Of a DNA stretch of 64,000 nucleotides, positions 9,995-20,182 are shown one piece after another; within the stretch, counting starts at the first letter, position 1, and each line of letters opens with the position of its first letter. This stretch comes from Mycobacterium sp. 141 (lineage in GTDB: Bacteria > Actinomycetota > Actinomycetes > Mycobacteriales > Mycobacteriaceae). The translations under genes were made by a program, and so were the position numbers. The DNA lies in NCBI RefSeq assembly GCF_000382405.1, contig NZ_KB908256.1, positions 248,001-312,000 of the forward strand. Direction: 5' to 3'. Below the pieces are notes generated by a model. That model was given only the letters and a program-made list of their open reading frames with translations, had not been told where the DNA came from and did no database searches.

Positions 9995-10483
9995 ATGGCC
10001 CGCACTATGGGGAGCTGGTTGTCAGGTCCCGGACCTTTCGATTCCAGTGACGGTTCCGACGGCAAGGACGACGGATCCACGAAGTACCCCGGAGAACGCC
10101 TCGGCCTGCCCGAATCCGGCTCCGGCTCGCTCGCCAGGACCGGCAGGCGCGTCGGCGCGCTGTTCGTCGACTGGCTCGTGGCCTACGGGCTGGCGGGCCT
10201 GGCACTGGCCTCGGGCCTCATCTCCCTGGCGTCACTGTCGACGGCAGTCATGGTGGTGTGGATCGTGCTGGGCACGGTGGCGGTTCGACTGTTCTCGTTC
10301 ACCCCGGGCCAGCTGGCGCTGGGCCTGGTGGTGGTGGGCACGGACGGTCGTGACAAGGTCGGGATCGGACGCGCTCTGGTCCGGGTGTTGTTGATCGCGC
10401 TGGTCATACCACCGTTGGTGACCGACAGTGATCTGCGGGGTCTGCATGACCGGGTCACGTTCACCGCCGTGCTGCGGCGGTAG
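9995..10483 (+). CDS. RDD-family membrane protein
   Basis: This 162-residue protein matches the RDD-type protein found beside glnA1 in mycobacteria. A polar, Gly/Ser/Asp-rich N-terminus (about 1-45) precedes three hydrophobic segments. RDD-family features are GRRVGALFVDW, FTPGQLALGL and LRGLHDR. The molecular function is unknown; some RDD proteins act in ion homeostasis. I chose ATG 9995 because a TATCCT -10 element lies seven bases upstream, suggesting a leaderless mRNA. It is divergent from glnA1 and converges on the DUF4191 gene with only two bases between stops. Confidence 0.85.
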   Translation: MARTMGSWLSGPGPFDSSDGSDGKDDGSTKYPGERLGLPESGSGSLARTGRRVGALFVDWLVAYGLAGLALASGLISLASLSTAVMVVWIVLGTVAVRLFSFTPGQLALGLVVVGTDGRDKVGIGRALVRVLLIALVIPPLVTDSDLRGLHDRVTFTAVLRR

Positions 10484-10485
10484 GG

Positions 10486-11238
10486 TTAGCGCCTCCGCGC
10501 GCTGCGCTGCGCCCCGCGCATCTTCGCCGCCGCCGGCAACGGTCCCTTGGGCACCGCACCCGGACCGGCCTTGGAACCCAACGCGATAAGCCGCGACTCC
10601 AGCGAGTCCATCTGCTTGACGGTGATGTTGCTCGGCAGCTTGGACAGGTGCCGCTCGAGCTTGGCCAGGGGCACCTCACCCTCGCCATTTCCGACCACGA
10701 TGTCGTAGATCGGGACCTCGCCGACTAATCGCGCCGTGCGCTTCTTCTCCTGCGCCAGCAGGGGTTTGACCCGCGAGGGCGAGCCTTCACCGACGAAGAT
10801 CACCCCCGGCCGGCCGATGACGCGGTGCACGGCATCGAAGTGTCCCGTCGCGGCGACGGCTGGGGTCACGCGCCACTTGCCCCGCAGGTTCTCCAGTGCC
10901 CAAGCGGCCGCGCCGGTCTGGCCTTCGGCCTTGCGGTACACCGACTTCTGCGCGCGGCGGCCGAAGATGATGAACGCCACCAGCAAGCCCAGCACGATGC
11001 CGAGCACCGGCAGCGTGTAGGTGCTGATACCGCCGAGGAGGATGCCCGCCGCCACGGACACCGCCACGATCAGCACCAATGCGCCGATCATGTACGGCAG
11101 CAGCCGCTTGTCCTCTTTACGCTGGACCTGGAAGGCCTGCCACAGCTGGCTGCGACGCTGCTTGGAGGCCGCCTTGCGGGCGGCCTTCGCCTCGGCCTTT
11201 GCCGCTTTGGTTTCCGCGGCATTGCGGGATTTCGCCAT
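10486..11238 (-). CDS. DUF4191 membrane protein (Rv2219 type)
   Basis: The 250-residue product equals the length of M. tuberculosis Rv2219. It starts with a highly basic Lys/Arg/Ala helix (about 1-45). Two adjacent membrane segments follow (about 50-95), then a soluble C-terminal domain with GRPGVIFVGEG and a basic tail. The function is unknown. ATG 11238 fits the conserved MAKSRNAAE start and lies four bases after the lipA stop, so it is probably the last gene of the lipB-lipA transcript. The basic N-terminus may bind lipids or nucleic acid, but that is a guess. Confidence 0.88.
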   Translation of the reverse strand: MAKSRNAAETKAAKAEAKAARKAASKQRRSQLWQAFQVQRKEDKRLLPYMIGALVLIVAVSVAAGILLGGISTYTLPVLGIVLGLLVAFIIFGRRAQKSVYRKAEGQTGAAAWALENLRGKWRVTPAVAATGHFDAVHRVIGRPGVIFVGEGSPSRVKPLLAQEKKRTARLVGEVPIYDIVVGNGEGEVPLAKLERHLSKLPSNITVKQMDSLESRLIALGSKAGPGAVPKGPLPAAAKMRGAQRSARRR

Positions 11239-11242
11239 TGGA

Positions 11243-12187
11243 TCAGGATACGGGGGGTTGCCCGGCGAAACGTAGCCGCGCGGCTTGTGCGTAGAGCTTG
11301 CCCGCCCGGTAGGACGAACGCACCAGGGGTCCGGCGAGGACGCCGGCGAAACCGAGCTCCTCGGCGAAGGTTGACAGTGCGACGAACTCGTCGGGGTGTA
11401 CCCAGCGCTCGACCGGGTGATGCCGCGGTGAGGGCCGCAGGTATTGCGTGATGGTGACGATGTCGCAGCCGGCGTTGTGCAGGTCGCGTAGCGCGGTGTG
11501 GATTTCCTCGATGGTCTCGCCCATGCCCAGGATGAGGTTGGACTTGGTGACCAGGCCCGCGTTGCGGGCAGCGGTGAGCACGTCCAGGCTGCGCTGGTAG
11601 CGGAAGGCAGGACGGATTCGCTTGAAGATGCGGGGTACGGTTTCGACGTTGTGTGCCAACACTTCCGGACGCGAATCGAAGACTTCCGCCAACTGTTGGT
11701 CGATGCCGTTGAAGTCGGGAATGAGCAGTTCCACACCTGTGCCCGGATTGAGTGCCTTGATCTGGCGGACCGTCTCGGCGTAGAGCCAGGCGCCGCCGTC
11801 AGGTAGATCGTCACGGGCCACCCCGGTGATCGTGGAATACCGCAGACCCATCGCCTGCACGCTCTCGGCGACCCGGCGTGGTTCGTCGCGGTCGAGTTCT
11901 GTCGGCTTGCCGGTGTCGATTTGGCAGAAGTCGCAGCGTCGGGTGCACTGCTCACCGCCGATGAGGAAGGTGGCCTCGCGGTCCTCCCAGCATTCGAAGA
12001 TGTTGGGGCAGCCGGCTTCTTCGCACACGGTGTGCAGGCCTTCGCGGCGTACCAAGCCCTTGAGTTCGGTGTATTCCGGGCCCATCTTGGCGCGGGTCTT
12101 GATCCACGGAGGTTTGCGCTCGATCGGCGTCTGCGCGTTACGGACTTCCAGGCGAAGCAGCTTCCGACCCTCTGGCACGACACTCAC
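11243..12187 (-). CDS. lipA: Lipoyl synthase
   Basis: LipA is a radical-SAM enzyme that inserts two sulphurs into protein-bound octanoyl groups to form lipoyl cofactors. The 314-residue protein has both iron-sulphur signatures: the N-terminal [12 protein letters not shown] for the auxiliary cluster and CTRRCDFC (CxxxCxxC) for the SAM cluster. A C-terminal RSSYR supplies the conserved serine ligand. The GTG start at 12187 lies six bases after a TAGGAT -10 element, implying a leaderless transcript that starts inside the end of lipB. Its substrate DlaT and partner LipB are encoded just upstream. Confidence 0.97.
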   Translation of the reverse strand: MSVVPEGRKLLRLEVRNAQTPIERKPPWIKTRAKMGPEYTELKGLVRREGLHTVCEEAGCPNIFECWEDREATFLIGGEQCTRRCDFCQIDTGKPTELDRDEPRRVAESVQAMGLRYSTITGVARDDLPDGGAWLYAETVRQIKALNPGTGVELLIPDFNGIDQQLAEVFDSRPEVLAHNVETVPRIFKRIRPAFRYQRSLDVLTAARNAGLVTKSNLILGMGETIEEIHTALRDLHNAGCDIVTITQYLRPSPRHHPVERWVHPDEFVALSTFAEELGFAGVLAGPLVRSSYRAGKLYAQAARLRFAGQPPVS

Positions 12188-12191
12188 TGGT

Positions 12192-12878
12192 TCATCCTAC
12201 GTTCAGGGCGACTTCCAGCCGGCCGTCAAGCGCGTCGCACACCGATTCGGTCACCCGGCCCATGACGTCGTCGACCCCGACGTGATGTCCCAGTTCGGCG
12301 GTCAGCGATGTCACGCCGGCATCGGCGATGCCGCACGGGATGATCGACGAGAACGCCGACAGGTCGCAGTCACAGTTCAGCGCGAACCCGTGCAACGTCG
12401 TCCCGTGGGCCACCCGGATGCCGATGGCACCCACCTTGCGCGCAGGAATGCGGCGCCCCTCAATTTCCGAGCCGGGCACCCAGACTCCTGAGCGGCCGGC
12501 CACCCGGCCGGTGGTGAGGCCGAACTGATCGCACACCGCGATCAGCGCTTCCTCAAGGCGCCGAACGAAATTCACCACATCGAGAGGCTCGGTCAGCCCG
12601 ATGATCGGATAACCCACCAGCTGGCCGGGACCGTGCCAGGTGATCTTGCCGCCACGATCGGTGTCGACGACGGGCGTACCGTCCAGCGGGCGCTCGTGCG
12701 GTTCGGTGCGTTTGCCTGCGGTGTAGACGGCCGGGTGCTGCAGCAACAGCAGGGTATCGGGGCCGCCGGCGATCCTGGCGTCGGCGACGTCGCGCTGTAG
12801 CTGCCATGCCACCTGATAGTCGACGGTGCCGAGGCGCCGCACCTCGACGGCCGAGCGGGCCGCGCGGATCGATGTCAC
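12192..12878 (-). CDS. lipB: Lipoyl(octanoyl)transferase
   Basis: LipB moves octanoyl from acyl carrier protein to lipoyl domains, the first step of lipoate synthesis. The 228-residue protein has [27 protein letters not shown] with the catalytic lysine, and [12 protein letters not shown] with the nucleophilic cysteine. The GTG start at 12878 has no Shine-Dalgarno but lies seven bases after TACCGT, suggesting leaderless expression. It is transcribed with the epimerase and dlaT upstream and lipA downstream, a conserved mycobacterial arrangement joining the lipoylation enzymes to their substrate. Confidence 0.96.
   Translation of the reverse strand: MTSIRAARSAVEVRRLGTVDYQVAWQLQRDVADARIAGGPDTLLLLQHPAVYTAGKRTEPHERPLDGTPVVDTDRGGKITWHGPGQLVGYPIIGLTEPLDVVNFVRRLEEALIAVCDQFGLTTGRVAGRSGVWVPGSEIEGRRIPARKVGAIGIRVAHGTTLHGFALNCDCDLSAFSSIIPCGIADAGVTSLTAELGHHVGVDDVMGRVTESVCDALDGRLEVALNVG
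12194..12199 (-). promoter_or_regulatory. Leaderless -10 element of lipA
   Basis: TAGGAT on the minus strand ends six bases before the lipA GTG and overlaps the lipB stop region. It gives lipA its own promoter besides read-through from lipB. I see no -35 match, which is usual in mycobacteria. Confidence 0.5.
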
Positions 12879-12901
12879 AGCTTTGACGGTACCTGGATCT
12901 G

Positions 12902-13822
12902 TCACAGGTCTTTGGGGGCGGTGACGTAGGCAAGAGCCTCGCCGACAGTGTGGTGGTGAAACTCGAAACCAGCCCGTTCCAATGCTGCAGGAATGACGCG
13001 CTGACCGGCCAGCAGACCCTCGTCGGCGAATTCGCCGAGCACGGTCCGCAGCGCGAAACCCGGCACCATCAGCGGGGTGGGGCGGTTGACGGCTCGGCCG
13101 AGGGCTGCGGTGAACTCGGCGTTGGTCACCGGTGCCGGGCCGGTGAGGTTCACCGGCCCGGACATCGAGTCGGTCCACATGGTGAACAGCACGGCCCGGA
13201 CTTCGTCCTCCAAGCTGATCCAGGGCAGGTACTGGCGTCCGTTGCCCAGCCTGGCTCCCAGGCCCAACAAGAACAGCGGTTTCAACCGGGAGAGCAGGCC
13301 GCCGGACGGCGCCAGCACCAAGCCCGTCCGTAGCAGCGCCACCCGGGCCCCGGCATCAGCGGCCGCAGCGGTCGCGGCTTCCCAGTCGTGACACAACTGG
13401 GCAAGAAAACCGTGGCCCGCCGGAGCCGTCTCGTCGGTGGCCTGGTCGCGGGTGTCGCCGTAGTAACCGACCGCACTGGCATTGACCAGCACCGGCACTG
13501 CCGCCTCGGCCACCGCGGCGGCCAGCACCTCGGTAGGTCCGATCCGGCTGTCCCGCAGGCTCTGTTTGAAAGCGCCCGACCAGCGCTTCTCGCCGACGTT
13601 GACCCCGCACAGGTTCACCACCACGTCGACGCCGCGCAGCGCACCCGAGTCGAACTCACCGGTGTCGGGATTCCAGAACAGCTCGTCGGCATTCGACGGT
13701 GCCCGGCGCACGATCCGCAGCACTCGATGGTCGGCGGCGCGCAGCGCGGACGCCAGCGCCGAGCCGATCAGACCAGAGGACCCGGCGATCGCAACGACGG
13801 TTGAGCTTTCTCCGATGGCCAC
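12902..13822 (-). CDS. TIGR01777-type NAD-dependent epimerase (SDR39U1 family, Rv2216 type)
   Basis: The 306-residue protein has an N-terminal Rossmann motif, [15 protein letters not shown], the internal block [16 protein letters not shown], and [10 protein letters not shown]. These are diagnostic of the YfcH/SDR39U1 group of extended short-chain dehydrogenase-like proteins. The C-terminal part matches the family's DUF1731 domain. No substrate is established; plant and bacterial relatives have been linked to cell-division placement, which may not apply here. GTG 13822 is the likely start, six bases after the dlaT stop, so it belongs to the dlaT-lipB-lipA operon. Confidence 0.9.
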   Translation of the reverse strand: MAIGESSTVVAIAGSSGLIGSALASALRAADHRVLRIVRRAPSNADELFWNPDTGEFDSGALRGVDVVVNLCGVNVGEKRWSGAFKQSLRDSRIGPTEVLAAAVAEAAVPVLVNASAVGYYGDTRDQATDETAPAGHGFLAQLCHDWEAATAAAADAGARVALLRTGLVLAPSGGLLSRLKPLFLLGLGARLGNGRQYLPWISLEDEVRAVLFTMWTDSMSGPVNLTGPAPVTNAEFTAALGRAVNRPTPLMVPGFALRTVLGEFADEGLLAGQRVIPAALERAGFEFHHHTVGEALAYVTAPKDL

Positions 13823-13828
13823 CGGATT

Positions 13829-15613
13829 CTAGAGCCCCAGATCGGCCTCGAATGCACCTTCTTCGAGCCGACGTTTGATGGTGGTGACGAAGCGTCCGGC
13901 GTCGGCACCGTCGATGAGTCGGTGGTCGTAGGTCAGGGGCAGGTAGCAGACCGATCGCACGCCGATGGATTCGTTGCCGTAGGCGTCGGAGATGACCCGG
14001 GGTCGTTTGACGATCGCCCCGGTGCCGAGCATGGCGGCCTGCGGCGGCACCAGGATCGGGGTGTCGAACAGGGCGCCTTGGCTGCCGATGTTGGTGATGG
14101 TGAAGGTGCCGCCAGACAGTTCGTCGGGTTTGAGGTTGCCTGAGCGGGCGCGGGCGGCGATGTCGGCGATGGCGCGGGCCAACCCGCCCAGCGAGAGGTC
14201 ACCGGCGTTGTGGATGACCGGCGAGAGCAGGCCTTGGTCGGTGTCTACGGCGAAGCCGAGGTGTTCGGCGTCGTAGTAGGTGATCTCTTTGGTGTCTTCG
14301 TTGTAGCTGGCGTTGACGTTGGGATGGATTTTGAGAGCGTCGATGACGGCTCGTGCGATGAACGGGAGGTAGGTCAGGTTGACCCCTTCGCGTTCGGCGA
14401 ACTCGGCCTTGGCGCGGGCCCGCAGCGCCACGATCTTGGTCATGTCGACCTCGTGGGTTTGGGTCAATTGTGCGGTGGCTTGGAGAGATTCGCGGGTTTT
14501 CTTGGCGGTGATCTGGCGGATCCGGTTGACCTTTTGGGTGGTACCGCGCAGATGGGCCAACGCCGATGCCGGAGTTGCGGCCGGGGCCGCCGTGGCGGGG
14601 GCTGCCGCCGGGGCGGCCGAAGGTGTGGGGGGAGCTTTCTTGGCTTCAGCGGCGGCGAGGACGTCTTGTTTGCGGATGCGACCGCCGACACCGGTGCCCT
14701 TGACCGTGGACAGGTCGATGTTGTTTTCGGCTGCCAACTTTCGCACCAGCGGCGTGACGTAAGGAGAACCGTCGGACGCCGGAGCCTTCGGCGCCGGAGC
14801 CGGGGCCGCCGGAGCCGGGGCCGCCGGAGCGGGGGCTGGCGGGGCGGCCGGAGCGGCTGCAGTCGGCTCGGGTGCGGGTTGCGGCTTCGGTTCGGGCTTG
14901 GGCTCCGGTTGGGGTTCGGGCGCCGGCGCGGCCTTGGGTTCTGGTTTGGGCTCCGGGGCCGGGGCAGCGGGCGCGGGTGCTGCTTGGGTGTCGCCGATCT
15001 TGGCCAGTTCGCCGCCGACGGCGACGATGTCGTCTTCTTCGGCGGTGATGGCCAGCAAGGTGCCGGCGACCGGGGAAGGAATTTCGGTGTCGACCTTGTC
15101 GGTGGACACTTCCACCAGTGGTTCGTCTACGCCGACGCTGTCGCCGACCTTCTTGAGCCATCGGGTGACGGTGCCCTCGGTGACCGATTCGCCCAGCTCG
15201 GGCATCACGACGGAAGTGGCTGTACCCGACGATGCCGCCGCCGGAGCCGGGGCAGCAGCCGGTGCGGGGGCCGCCTCGGCGGCCGGCTCGGCTGCCTGGG
15301 CGGCCGGGGCCGGCTCGGGTTCGGGTTGAGCGGCGGGGGCGGCCTCGGGGGCCGGGGCAGCGGCGGCCGCTTCGCCGGCCTCGCCGATGACGGCCAGTTC
15401 GCCGCCGATCTCGACGGTGTCGTCCTCCCGGGCGACGATCTTGGTCAACACGCCGGCGGCCGGGGACGGGATCTCGGTGTCGACCTTGTCGGTGGACACC
15501 TCCAGCAGTGGCTCGTCGAGTTCGACCGTGTCGCCCTCCTGTTTAAGCCAACGAGTGACGGTCCCCTCAGTGACACTCTCACCTAGTGCGGGCATCTGGA
15601 CGGAGATGGCCAT
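13829..15613 (-). CDS. dlaT: Dihydrolipoamide acyltransferase E2, shared by pyruvate dehydrogenase and peroxynitrite reductase
   Basis: E2 transfers acyl groups from lipoyl arms to CoA. The 594-residue protein has two N-terminal lipoyl domains, each with the [11 protein letters not shown] loop (lipoyl-lysines at residues 43 and 173). Long Ala/Pro/Glu linkers follow, then a peripheral subunit-binding domain with [15 protein letters not shown] (about 285-320) and the catalytic core ending in [13 protein letters not shown] with the active-site His and Asp. In M. tuberculosis this protein serves pyruvate dehydrogenase and an AhpD/AhpC peroxidase. ATG 15613 has GGGAG nine bases upstream. The repetitive linkers make long false reading frames on the other strand. 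Confidence 0.96.
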   Translation of the reverse strand: MAISVQMPALGESVTEGTVTRWLKQEGDTVELDEPLLEVSTDKVDTEIPSPAAGVLTKIVAREDDTVEIGGELAVIGEAGEAAAAAPAPEAAPAAQPEPEPAPAAQAAEPAAEAAPAPAAAPAPAAASSGTATSVVMPELGESVTEGTVTRWLKKVGDSVGVDEPLVEVSTDKVDTEIPSPVAGTLLAITAEEDDIVAVGGELAKIGDTQAAPAPAAPAPEPKPEPKAAPAPEPQPEPKPEPKPQPAPEPTAAAPAAPPAPAPAAPAPAAPAPAPKAPASDGSPYVTPLVRKLAAENNIDLSTVKGTGVGGRIRKQDVLAAAEAKKAPPTPSAAPAAAPATAAPAATPASALAHLRGTTQKVNRIRQITAKKTRESLQATAQLTQTHEVDMTKIVALRARAKAEFAEREGVNLTYLPFIARAVIDALKIHPNVNASYNEDTKEITYYDAEHLGFAVDTDQGLLSPVIHNAGDLSLGGLARAIADIAARARSGNLKPDELSGGTFTITNIGSQGALFDTPILVPPQAAMLGTGAIVKRPRVISDAYGNESIGVRSVCYLPLTYDHRLIDGADAGRFVTTIKRRLEEGAFEADLGL

Positions 15614-15920
15614 ATGTGTTGACTCCCTCGGACGGTCACTCGTGACGACTCGAACTCTGGCTTACCACAGCTAGGTGCACTGGGTGCGGCACCTAGGTGG
15701 ATTGTTCGGACCATCCTGTCACTGCGCAGCAATTCGAGCGCACTCAGGGTTGGCTGCGGCTCCGGCACTATCGAACTGGGTAGTACACGTAGAGGAGATC
15801 GTTCCGTTGGGGCTGTTCATCGAACGGCAACGCACTGTGCGTCGACAACTGGACGAGCGTTAAGGTCGGGACTATTCGATACCTCCGGTATTGGATACCG
15901 ACCGTCTCGGAGGGTGGACT
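15614..15920. promoter_or_regulatory. Divergent dlaT/ephD intergenic region with a three-half-site operator
   Basis: No gene is supported in these 307 bases. At 15879-15899 the half-sites ATACC, GGTAT and ATACC alternate with exact 3-base spacers, forming two overlapping palindromes 22 bases before the ephD start. Closer to dlaT, CTAGGTGC at 15671-15678 and GCACCTAG at 15689-15696 form an 8-bp inverted repeat. Both could be repressor sites; the regulators are unknown. Confidence 0.55.
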
Positions 15921-17444
15921 ATGCAGCGCTTCGTCGATAGTGCTGACGGGACTCGCATCGCGGTCTACGAGCAGGGCGGCCGGGACCGGCCCACGCTGGT
16001 GATGGCCCACGGCTGGCCCGATTCTCACGTGCTGTGGGACGGTGTGGTCGCCGAATTGGGGGACCGGTACCGGATCGTGCGGTACGACAACCGCGGCGCC
16101 GGGGCCTCCGACGTGCCTGAGCCAGTCTCCGCCTTCACCATGGAGCGGTTCGCCGACGACCTTTCGGCAGTGCTCGACGAGCTCAGCCCGGGCGCACCAG
16201 CGCATGTGCTGGCCCACGACTGGGGTTCGGTCGGCGTGTGGGAATACCTGAGCCGTCCCGGGTCGGCCGAGCGCGTCGCCTCCTTCACGTCGGTGTCGGG
16301 GCCCAGCACAGATCACTACGGAGCGTTCGTGCGTGGCCGGCTGGCCCGCCCCTACCGGCCCATCCAATTCGCCAAGGCGGTGAACCTGGCATCTCGGTTC
16401 AGCTACTGGATCCTGTTCTCGGTGCCGGTGATCGCCCCGGCGCTGATGCGTGCAGGAGCTGCTCGGCGACTGCAGGCGATCGACACCCCGGGACCCAAGT
16501 ACCAGTCCGAGAACCTCGACATCGACGCCGCCAACTCACTGAAGATCTACCGCGCGAACGCTATTCGATCGTTCACCCGGCTGCGGTACGATCACTACGT
16601 CGCGATTCCGGTGCAGCTGATCTGCAACGACGACGACCCCGTGGTGCGTGGCCACGGCTACGACGACGAGTCCAAGTGGGTGCCACGGCTGTGGCGCCGT
16701 GACCTCAAGGCCGGCCACTGGGCCCCGTTCTCACATCCGAAGGCCATCGCGACTGCCGTCGCCGAACTTGTCGATCATCTGGAGGGCGCACCCGCGTCCC
16801 GGGCGTTGCTCCGGGCGCAGGTCGGACGTCCCCGCAAAACCTTCGGTGACACACTCGTTTCCATTACGGGGGCGGGCAGCGGTATCGGCCGGGCCACCGC
16901 ATTGGCGTTCGCGGCCGCAGGGGCCGAGGTAGTCGTCAGCGACCTCGACGAGGCCGCCGCCAAGGCGACCGCGGCCCAGATCACCGAACGCGGCGGCGTC
17001 GCACATGCCTACGCGCTCGACATCGCCGACGCCGAGGCGGTCGAACGCTTCGTCGAACAGGTGTGCGCCGAGCACGGCGTACCCGACGTCGTGGTCAACA
17101 ACGCCGGGATAGGAGTCGTCAACTGTTGCCGGTCGTTTGCGCGCCGGCTCGTCGAGCGGGGCACCGGCGGCCACATCGTCAACGTCGCATCGATGGCGGT
17201 CCACTCGCCGTCCCAGTCGATGAACACCTACGCCACCAGTAAGGCCGCCGTGCTCATGTTCTCCGACTGCCTGCGCGCCGAATTGAGCCCGGCGGGCATC
17301 GGTTTGACGACGATCTGCCCCCGTGTCGTCGACACGAACGGCATCGACACCGCGCGCTTCGACGTGAAAGCCTTCGCGGCGCGACGTTACGGACCGGACA
17401 AAGTGGCCAAAACCATCGTCTCGGCAGTGCGCCGGGCGGGTTAG
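15921..17444 (+). CDS. ephD: EphD-type epoxide hydrolase/short-chain dehydrogenase fusion with a damaged dehydrogenase domain
   Basis: The N-terminal half (about 1-290) is an alpha/beta hydrolase with [12 protein letters not shown] and the nucleophile motif HDWGSVG, where Asp fits epoxide hydrolases. The C-terminal half is a short-chain dehydrogenase with [17 protein letters not shown] (393-398), a Ser at 424 and YATSK. Only 28 residues separate NNAG from the catalytic Ser, against roughly 50 in the family, so the helix with the catalytic Asn is missing. The tail is also short: 507 residues against about 590 in M. tuberculosis EphD, which acts on mycolic-acid-type epoxides. ATG 15921 has GGAGG seven bases upstream. 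The stop overlaps the convergent pepB stop by 4 bases. Confidence 0.88.
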   Translation: MQRFVDSADGTRIAVYEQGGRDRPTLVMAHGWPDSHVLWDGVVAELGDRYRIVRYDNRGAGASDVPEPVSAFTMERFADDLSAVLDELSPGAPAHVLAHDWGSVGVWEYLSRPGSAERVASFTSVSGPSTDHYGAFVRGRLARPYRPIQFAKAVNLASRFSYWILFSVPVIAPALMRAGAARRLQAIDTPGPKYQSENLDIDAANSLKIYRANAIRSFTRLRYDHYVAIPVQLICNDDDPVVRGHGYDDESKWVPRLWRRDLKAGHWAPFSHPKAIATAVAELVDHLEGAPASRALLRAQVGRPRKTFGDTLVSITGAGSGIGRATALAFAAAGAEVVVSDLDEAAAKATAAQITERGGVAHAYALDIADAEAVERFVEQVCAEHGVPDVVVNNAGIGVVNCCRSFARRLVERGTGGHIVNVASMAVHSPSQSMNTYATSKAAVLMFSDCLRAELSPAGIGLTTICPRVVDTNGIDTARFDVKAFAARRYGPDKVAKTIVSAVRRAG

Positions 17445-18982
17445 CCGTTCTGCGCTATGTCCTCCAAGACCGCGAACATGGTCCGCGTCGGAACGCCGGT
17501 GCCGCCCTTCGGGGTGTAACCCCACGGCCCGCCGGTGTTGTAGGCCGGCGCGGCGACATCGATGTGGGCCCACTGGACGCCGTCGGCGACGAACTCGCGC
17601 AAATACGTTCCGGCGACCAGCATCCCGGCGAAGCGCGAGCCGCTGACGTTGGCGAGGTCAGCGACCGTGGACTTGAGGTCCTCCTTGAGTTCTTCGGGAA
17701 GCGGCATGGCCCAACCGTTTTCGCCGACGGACTGAGACAGCGTCGCCACCCGGTCGCGGAACTCGTCGCTGCCCATCACGCCCGGGGTGCGGGCGCCCAG
17801 CGCGACTGTCTGCGCACCGGTCAGCGTGGACGTCTCGATCAGGTAGTCCGGATTGTCCTCGCAGGCCCGCACGATGGCGTCGGCGAGGATCAGTCGCCCC
17901 TCGGCGTCGGTGTTGAGCACCTCGACAGTCGTGCCGCCGTACTGCGTGAGTACGTCACCGGGCCGCTGCGCGGTGGCCGACGGCATGTTCTCGGCCATGG
18001 GGACCGTGGCGATCACGTCGATGGGCAGCTGCTGCCGGGCGGCCAGCACCACGGTCGCGATGACGGCGGCGGCACCACCCATGTCGGAGGTCATGTGGTG
18101 CATGTTGGCGGCCGGCTTGATCGAGATGCCGCCGGTGTCGAACGTGATGCCCTTGCCCACCAGCGCGACGGTCTTCGTCCCGGCTGATCGTGCTCCTCGC
18201 GTGCGCGACCGACCGCCGCCGCGGTGAGTCAGGCGCACCAGCCGCGGCAGGCGTGAGGACCCCTTCCCGACCCCGATGACGCCGCCGTAGCCGGCTTTGG
18301 TGAGTGCCTTGTCGTCGAGCACTTCCACTTCGAGGCCGTATGCCTCACCCAAATCCTTTGCCCGTTTGGCGAATTCGGCCGGGAACAAGTGGCTCGGCGG
18401 AGTGTTCACGAAATCGCGGGCGGTGGCCACGGCCGAGGCGATATCAACAGCACGGTCCGCGGCCTTCTTGGTGGCGGCCTTCGTATCGGGCGCCAACGCG
18501 ACGATCTTCTTCAGTCCCGGGTCCTTGGGAGCGGTCTTGGCACTGCGGAACTCACTGAACCGGTACGCGCCGAGGATCAGGCCTTCGACAGTGGCCTCCA
18601 GATCGATGGCGCTCAGCGTCGTCACCACCGAACCGACCTTGTCCAGCGATCGGGCGGCGCTGCCGGCGGCGCGGCGGATCACGTCGGCCGGCCAGATCTC
18701 GCGCGGCTCGCCCAAGCCGACCGCCAGCACGCTCGCCACCGGCAACGCGGCGACTACGAGGCGGTGCGACTGACCCTCGGCGCCCGAGGCGCCCAGCGCC
18801 TGCAGGCCCGATTCGATGGCGCCGACAGCCTCGTCATCCAGATAGGACTCGGCGGCCAGAACCTTCGGGCCGGATTCGTCGGTGACGACGGGGACGATCA
18901 GGACAGCGTCGGCGACGCCCCTGCGGGGCAGAGCCGAGCTGACGGTGACGGTGGGGGCCTGGTAGCCGGGTGCGCTGCTCAC
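17441..18982 (-). CDS. pepB: Cytosolic leucyl aminopeptidase (M17)
   Basis: M17 enzymes are hexameric dimetal aminopeptidases that trim peptides in the cytosol. The 513-residue protein has a variable N-terminal domain and a conserved catalytic domain with [15 protein letters not shown] and [14 protein letters not shown], carrying the metal ligands and bicarbonate-site arginine. I prefer GTG 18982, which aligns with the M. tuberculosis start; GTG 18991 adds three residues. An Arg/Gly-rich stretch just before the first metal motif ([14 protein letters not shown]) looks like an in-frame insertion of a short repeat. It is divergent from gcvT with 50 bases between starts; M. tuberculosis has an adenylyl cyclase gene in that gap. 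Confidence 0.95.
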   Translation of the reverse strand: MSSAPGYQAPTVTVSSALPRRGVADAVLIVPVVTDESGPKVLAAESYLDDEAVGAIESGLQALGASGAEGQSHRLVVAALPVASVLAVGLGEPREIWPADVIRRAAGSAARSLDKVGSVVTTLSAIDLEATVEGLILGAYRFSEFRSAKTAPKDPGLKKIVALAPDTKAATKKAADRAVDIASAVATARDFVNTPPSHLFPAEFAKRAKDLGEAYGLEVEVLDDKALTKAGYGGVIGVGKGSSRLPRLVRLTHRGGGRSRTRGARSAGTKTVALVGKGITFDTGGISIKPAANMHHMTSDMGGAAAVIATVVLAARQQLPIDVIATVPMAENMPSATAQRPGDVLTQYGGTTVEVLNTDAEGRLILADAIVRACEDNPDYLIETSTLTGAQTVALGARTPGVMGSDEFRDRVATLSQSVGENGWAMPLPEELKEDLKSTVADLANVSGSRFAGMLVAGTYLREFVADGVQWAHIDVAAPAYNTGGPWGYTPKGGTGVPTRTMFAVLEDIAQNG

Positions 18983-19020
18983 CCGATTCACCCTAGAGGC
19001 GCACGAGCGGGTACGCCGAT

Positions 19021-19026
19021 TAGGGT
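19021..19026 (+). promoter_or_regulatory. Leaderless -10 element of gcvT
   Basis: TAGGGT ends six bases before the GTG start at 19033. No Shine-Dalgarno is present, so transcription probably begins at the start codon. Confidence 0.5.
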
Positions 19027-19032
19027 GAGCTC

Positions 19033-20172
19033 GTGAGCGACGATCTGTTGCACGGCCCGCTGGAAGACCGCCACCGCGCCCTCGGCGCCAGTTTCGCGGA
19101 GTTCGGTGGCTGGCTGATGCCGGTGTCCTATGCCGGGACTGTCGCCGAACACACCGCCACCCGCACCGCCGTCGGCCTCTTCGACGTCAGCCACCTGGGC
19201 AAGGCGCTCGTCCGCGGGCCCGGAGCAGCGGCCTACGTCAACTCGGCACTCACCAACGACCTCAACCGGATCGGGCCCGGTAAAGCGCAATACACGTTGT
19301 GCTGCAAGGAAGTTGGGGGAATTGCCGGTGTTGTGGACGATCTCATCGCCTACTATGTCTCCGAAGACGAGATCTTCCTGGTGCCCAACGCGGCCAACAC
19401 CGCCGCGGTGGTCGCCGAGTTGCAGCGCCACGCGCCGGCCGGCCTGACCATCACCGACGAACACCGGTCCTATGCGGTGCTGGCGGTGCAGGGCCCGAAA
19501 TCCGCCGAGGTGCTCGGCGGGCTGGGCCTGCCGACAGACATGGACTACATGGCTTTCGTCGACGCCGATATCGACGGCATCAGAACCCGAGTCTGCCGCA
19601 CCGGCTACACCGGCGAACACGGGTACGAGCTGCTGCCCCCGTGGGATGGTGCCGGGGTGGTGTTCGACGCCCTGGCCGCCGCGGTCCAGGCCGCCGGTGG
19701 TGAACTCGCCGGTCTCGGCGCCCGCGACACGTTGCGCACCGAGATGGGTTACCCACTGCACGGCCACGAGCTGTCGTTGGAGATATCGCCGCTGCAGGCC
19801 CGCTGCGGTTGGGCGGTCGGCTGGGGCAAGGACGCGTTCTGGGGGCGTGAAGCGTTGCTGGCCGAGAAGCAGGCCGGGCCGCGCCGCGTATTGCGCGGGC
19901 TGAAGGCACTGGGTCGCGGGGTGCTGCGGGCCGACCTGACCGTGCTGGGTCCGGGGGCGAGCGAAGCGACGGGGGCTAAGTCCGGCGACACCCCGGTCGG
20001 CGTCACCACGTCGGGAACGTTCTCGCCCACATTGAAAGTCGGCATCGCGCTGGCCCTGCTCGACACCGCCCACGAGATCGCCGACGGCCAGCGGGTCGCG
20101 GTGGACGTGCGCGGCCGCACAATCGAATGCGAGGTGGTGAAGCCACCGTTCGTGGCCACCAATACTCGCTAG
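19033..20172 (+). CDS. gcvT: Aminomethyltransferase, glycine cleavage T protein
   Basis: GcvT takes the aminomethyl group from lipoylated H protein, passing the one-carbon unit to tetrahydrofolate and releasing ammonia. The 379-residue length matches M. tuberculosis GcvT. Conserved blocks are [11 protein letters not shown] near the N-terminus, GYTGEHGYE in the middle and [15 protein letters not shown] loop at about 310-320, [12 protein letters not shown], looks non-conserved and contains a dispersed GC-rich motif (19959-19970). No other glycine-cleavage gene is nearby. GTG 19033 follows a TANNNT element and is likely leaderless. ilvE follows by 22 bases. Confidence 0.96.
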   Translation: MSDDLLHGPLEDRHRALGASFAEFGGWLMPVSYAGTVAEHTATRTAVGLFDVSHLGKALVRGPGAAAYVNSALTNDLNRIGPGKAQYTLCCKEVGGIAGVVDDLIAYYVSEDEIFLVPNAANTAAVVAELQRHAPAGLTITDEHRSYAVLAVQGPKSAEVLGGLGLPTDMDYMAFVDADIDGIRTRVCRTGYTGEHGYELLPPWDGAGVVFDALAAAVQAAGGELAGLGARDTLRTEMGYPLHGHELSLEISPLQARCGWAVGWGKDAFWGREALLAEKQAGPRRVLRGLKALGRGVLRADLTVLGPGASEATGAKSGDTPVGVTTSGTFSPTLKVGIALALLDTAHEIADGQRVAVDVRGRTIECEVVKPPFVATNTR

Positions 20173-20182
20173 CCGCCGGCGA

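Noticed and set aside
14210..15586. 458-codon open frame antisense to dlaT, Gly/Arg-rich
   Set aside because: It mirrors the Ala/Pro linkers and lipoyl repeats of dlaT, has no domain and no ribosome site, and the minus-strand gene is certain.
15675..15863. 62-codon open frame in the dlaT/ephD gap
   Set aside because: No homology, no ribosome site and poor codon pattern; the region looks regulatory.
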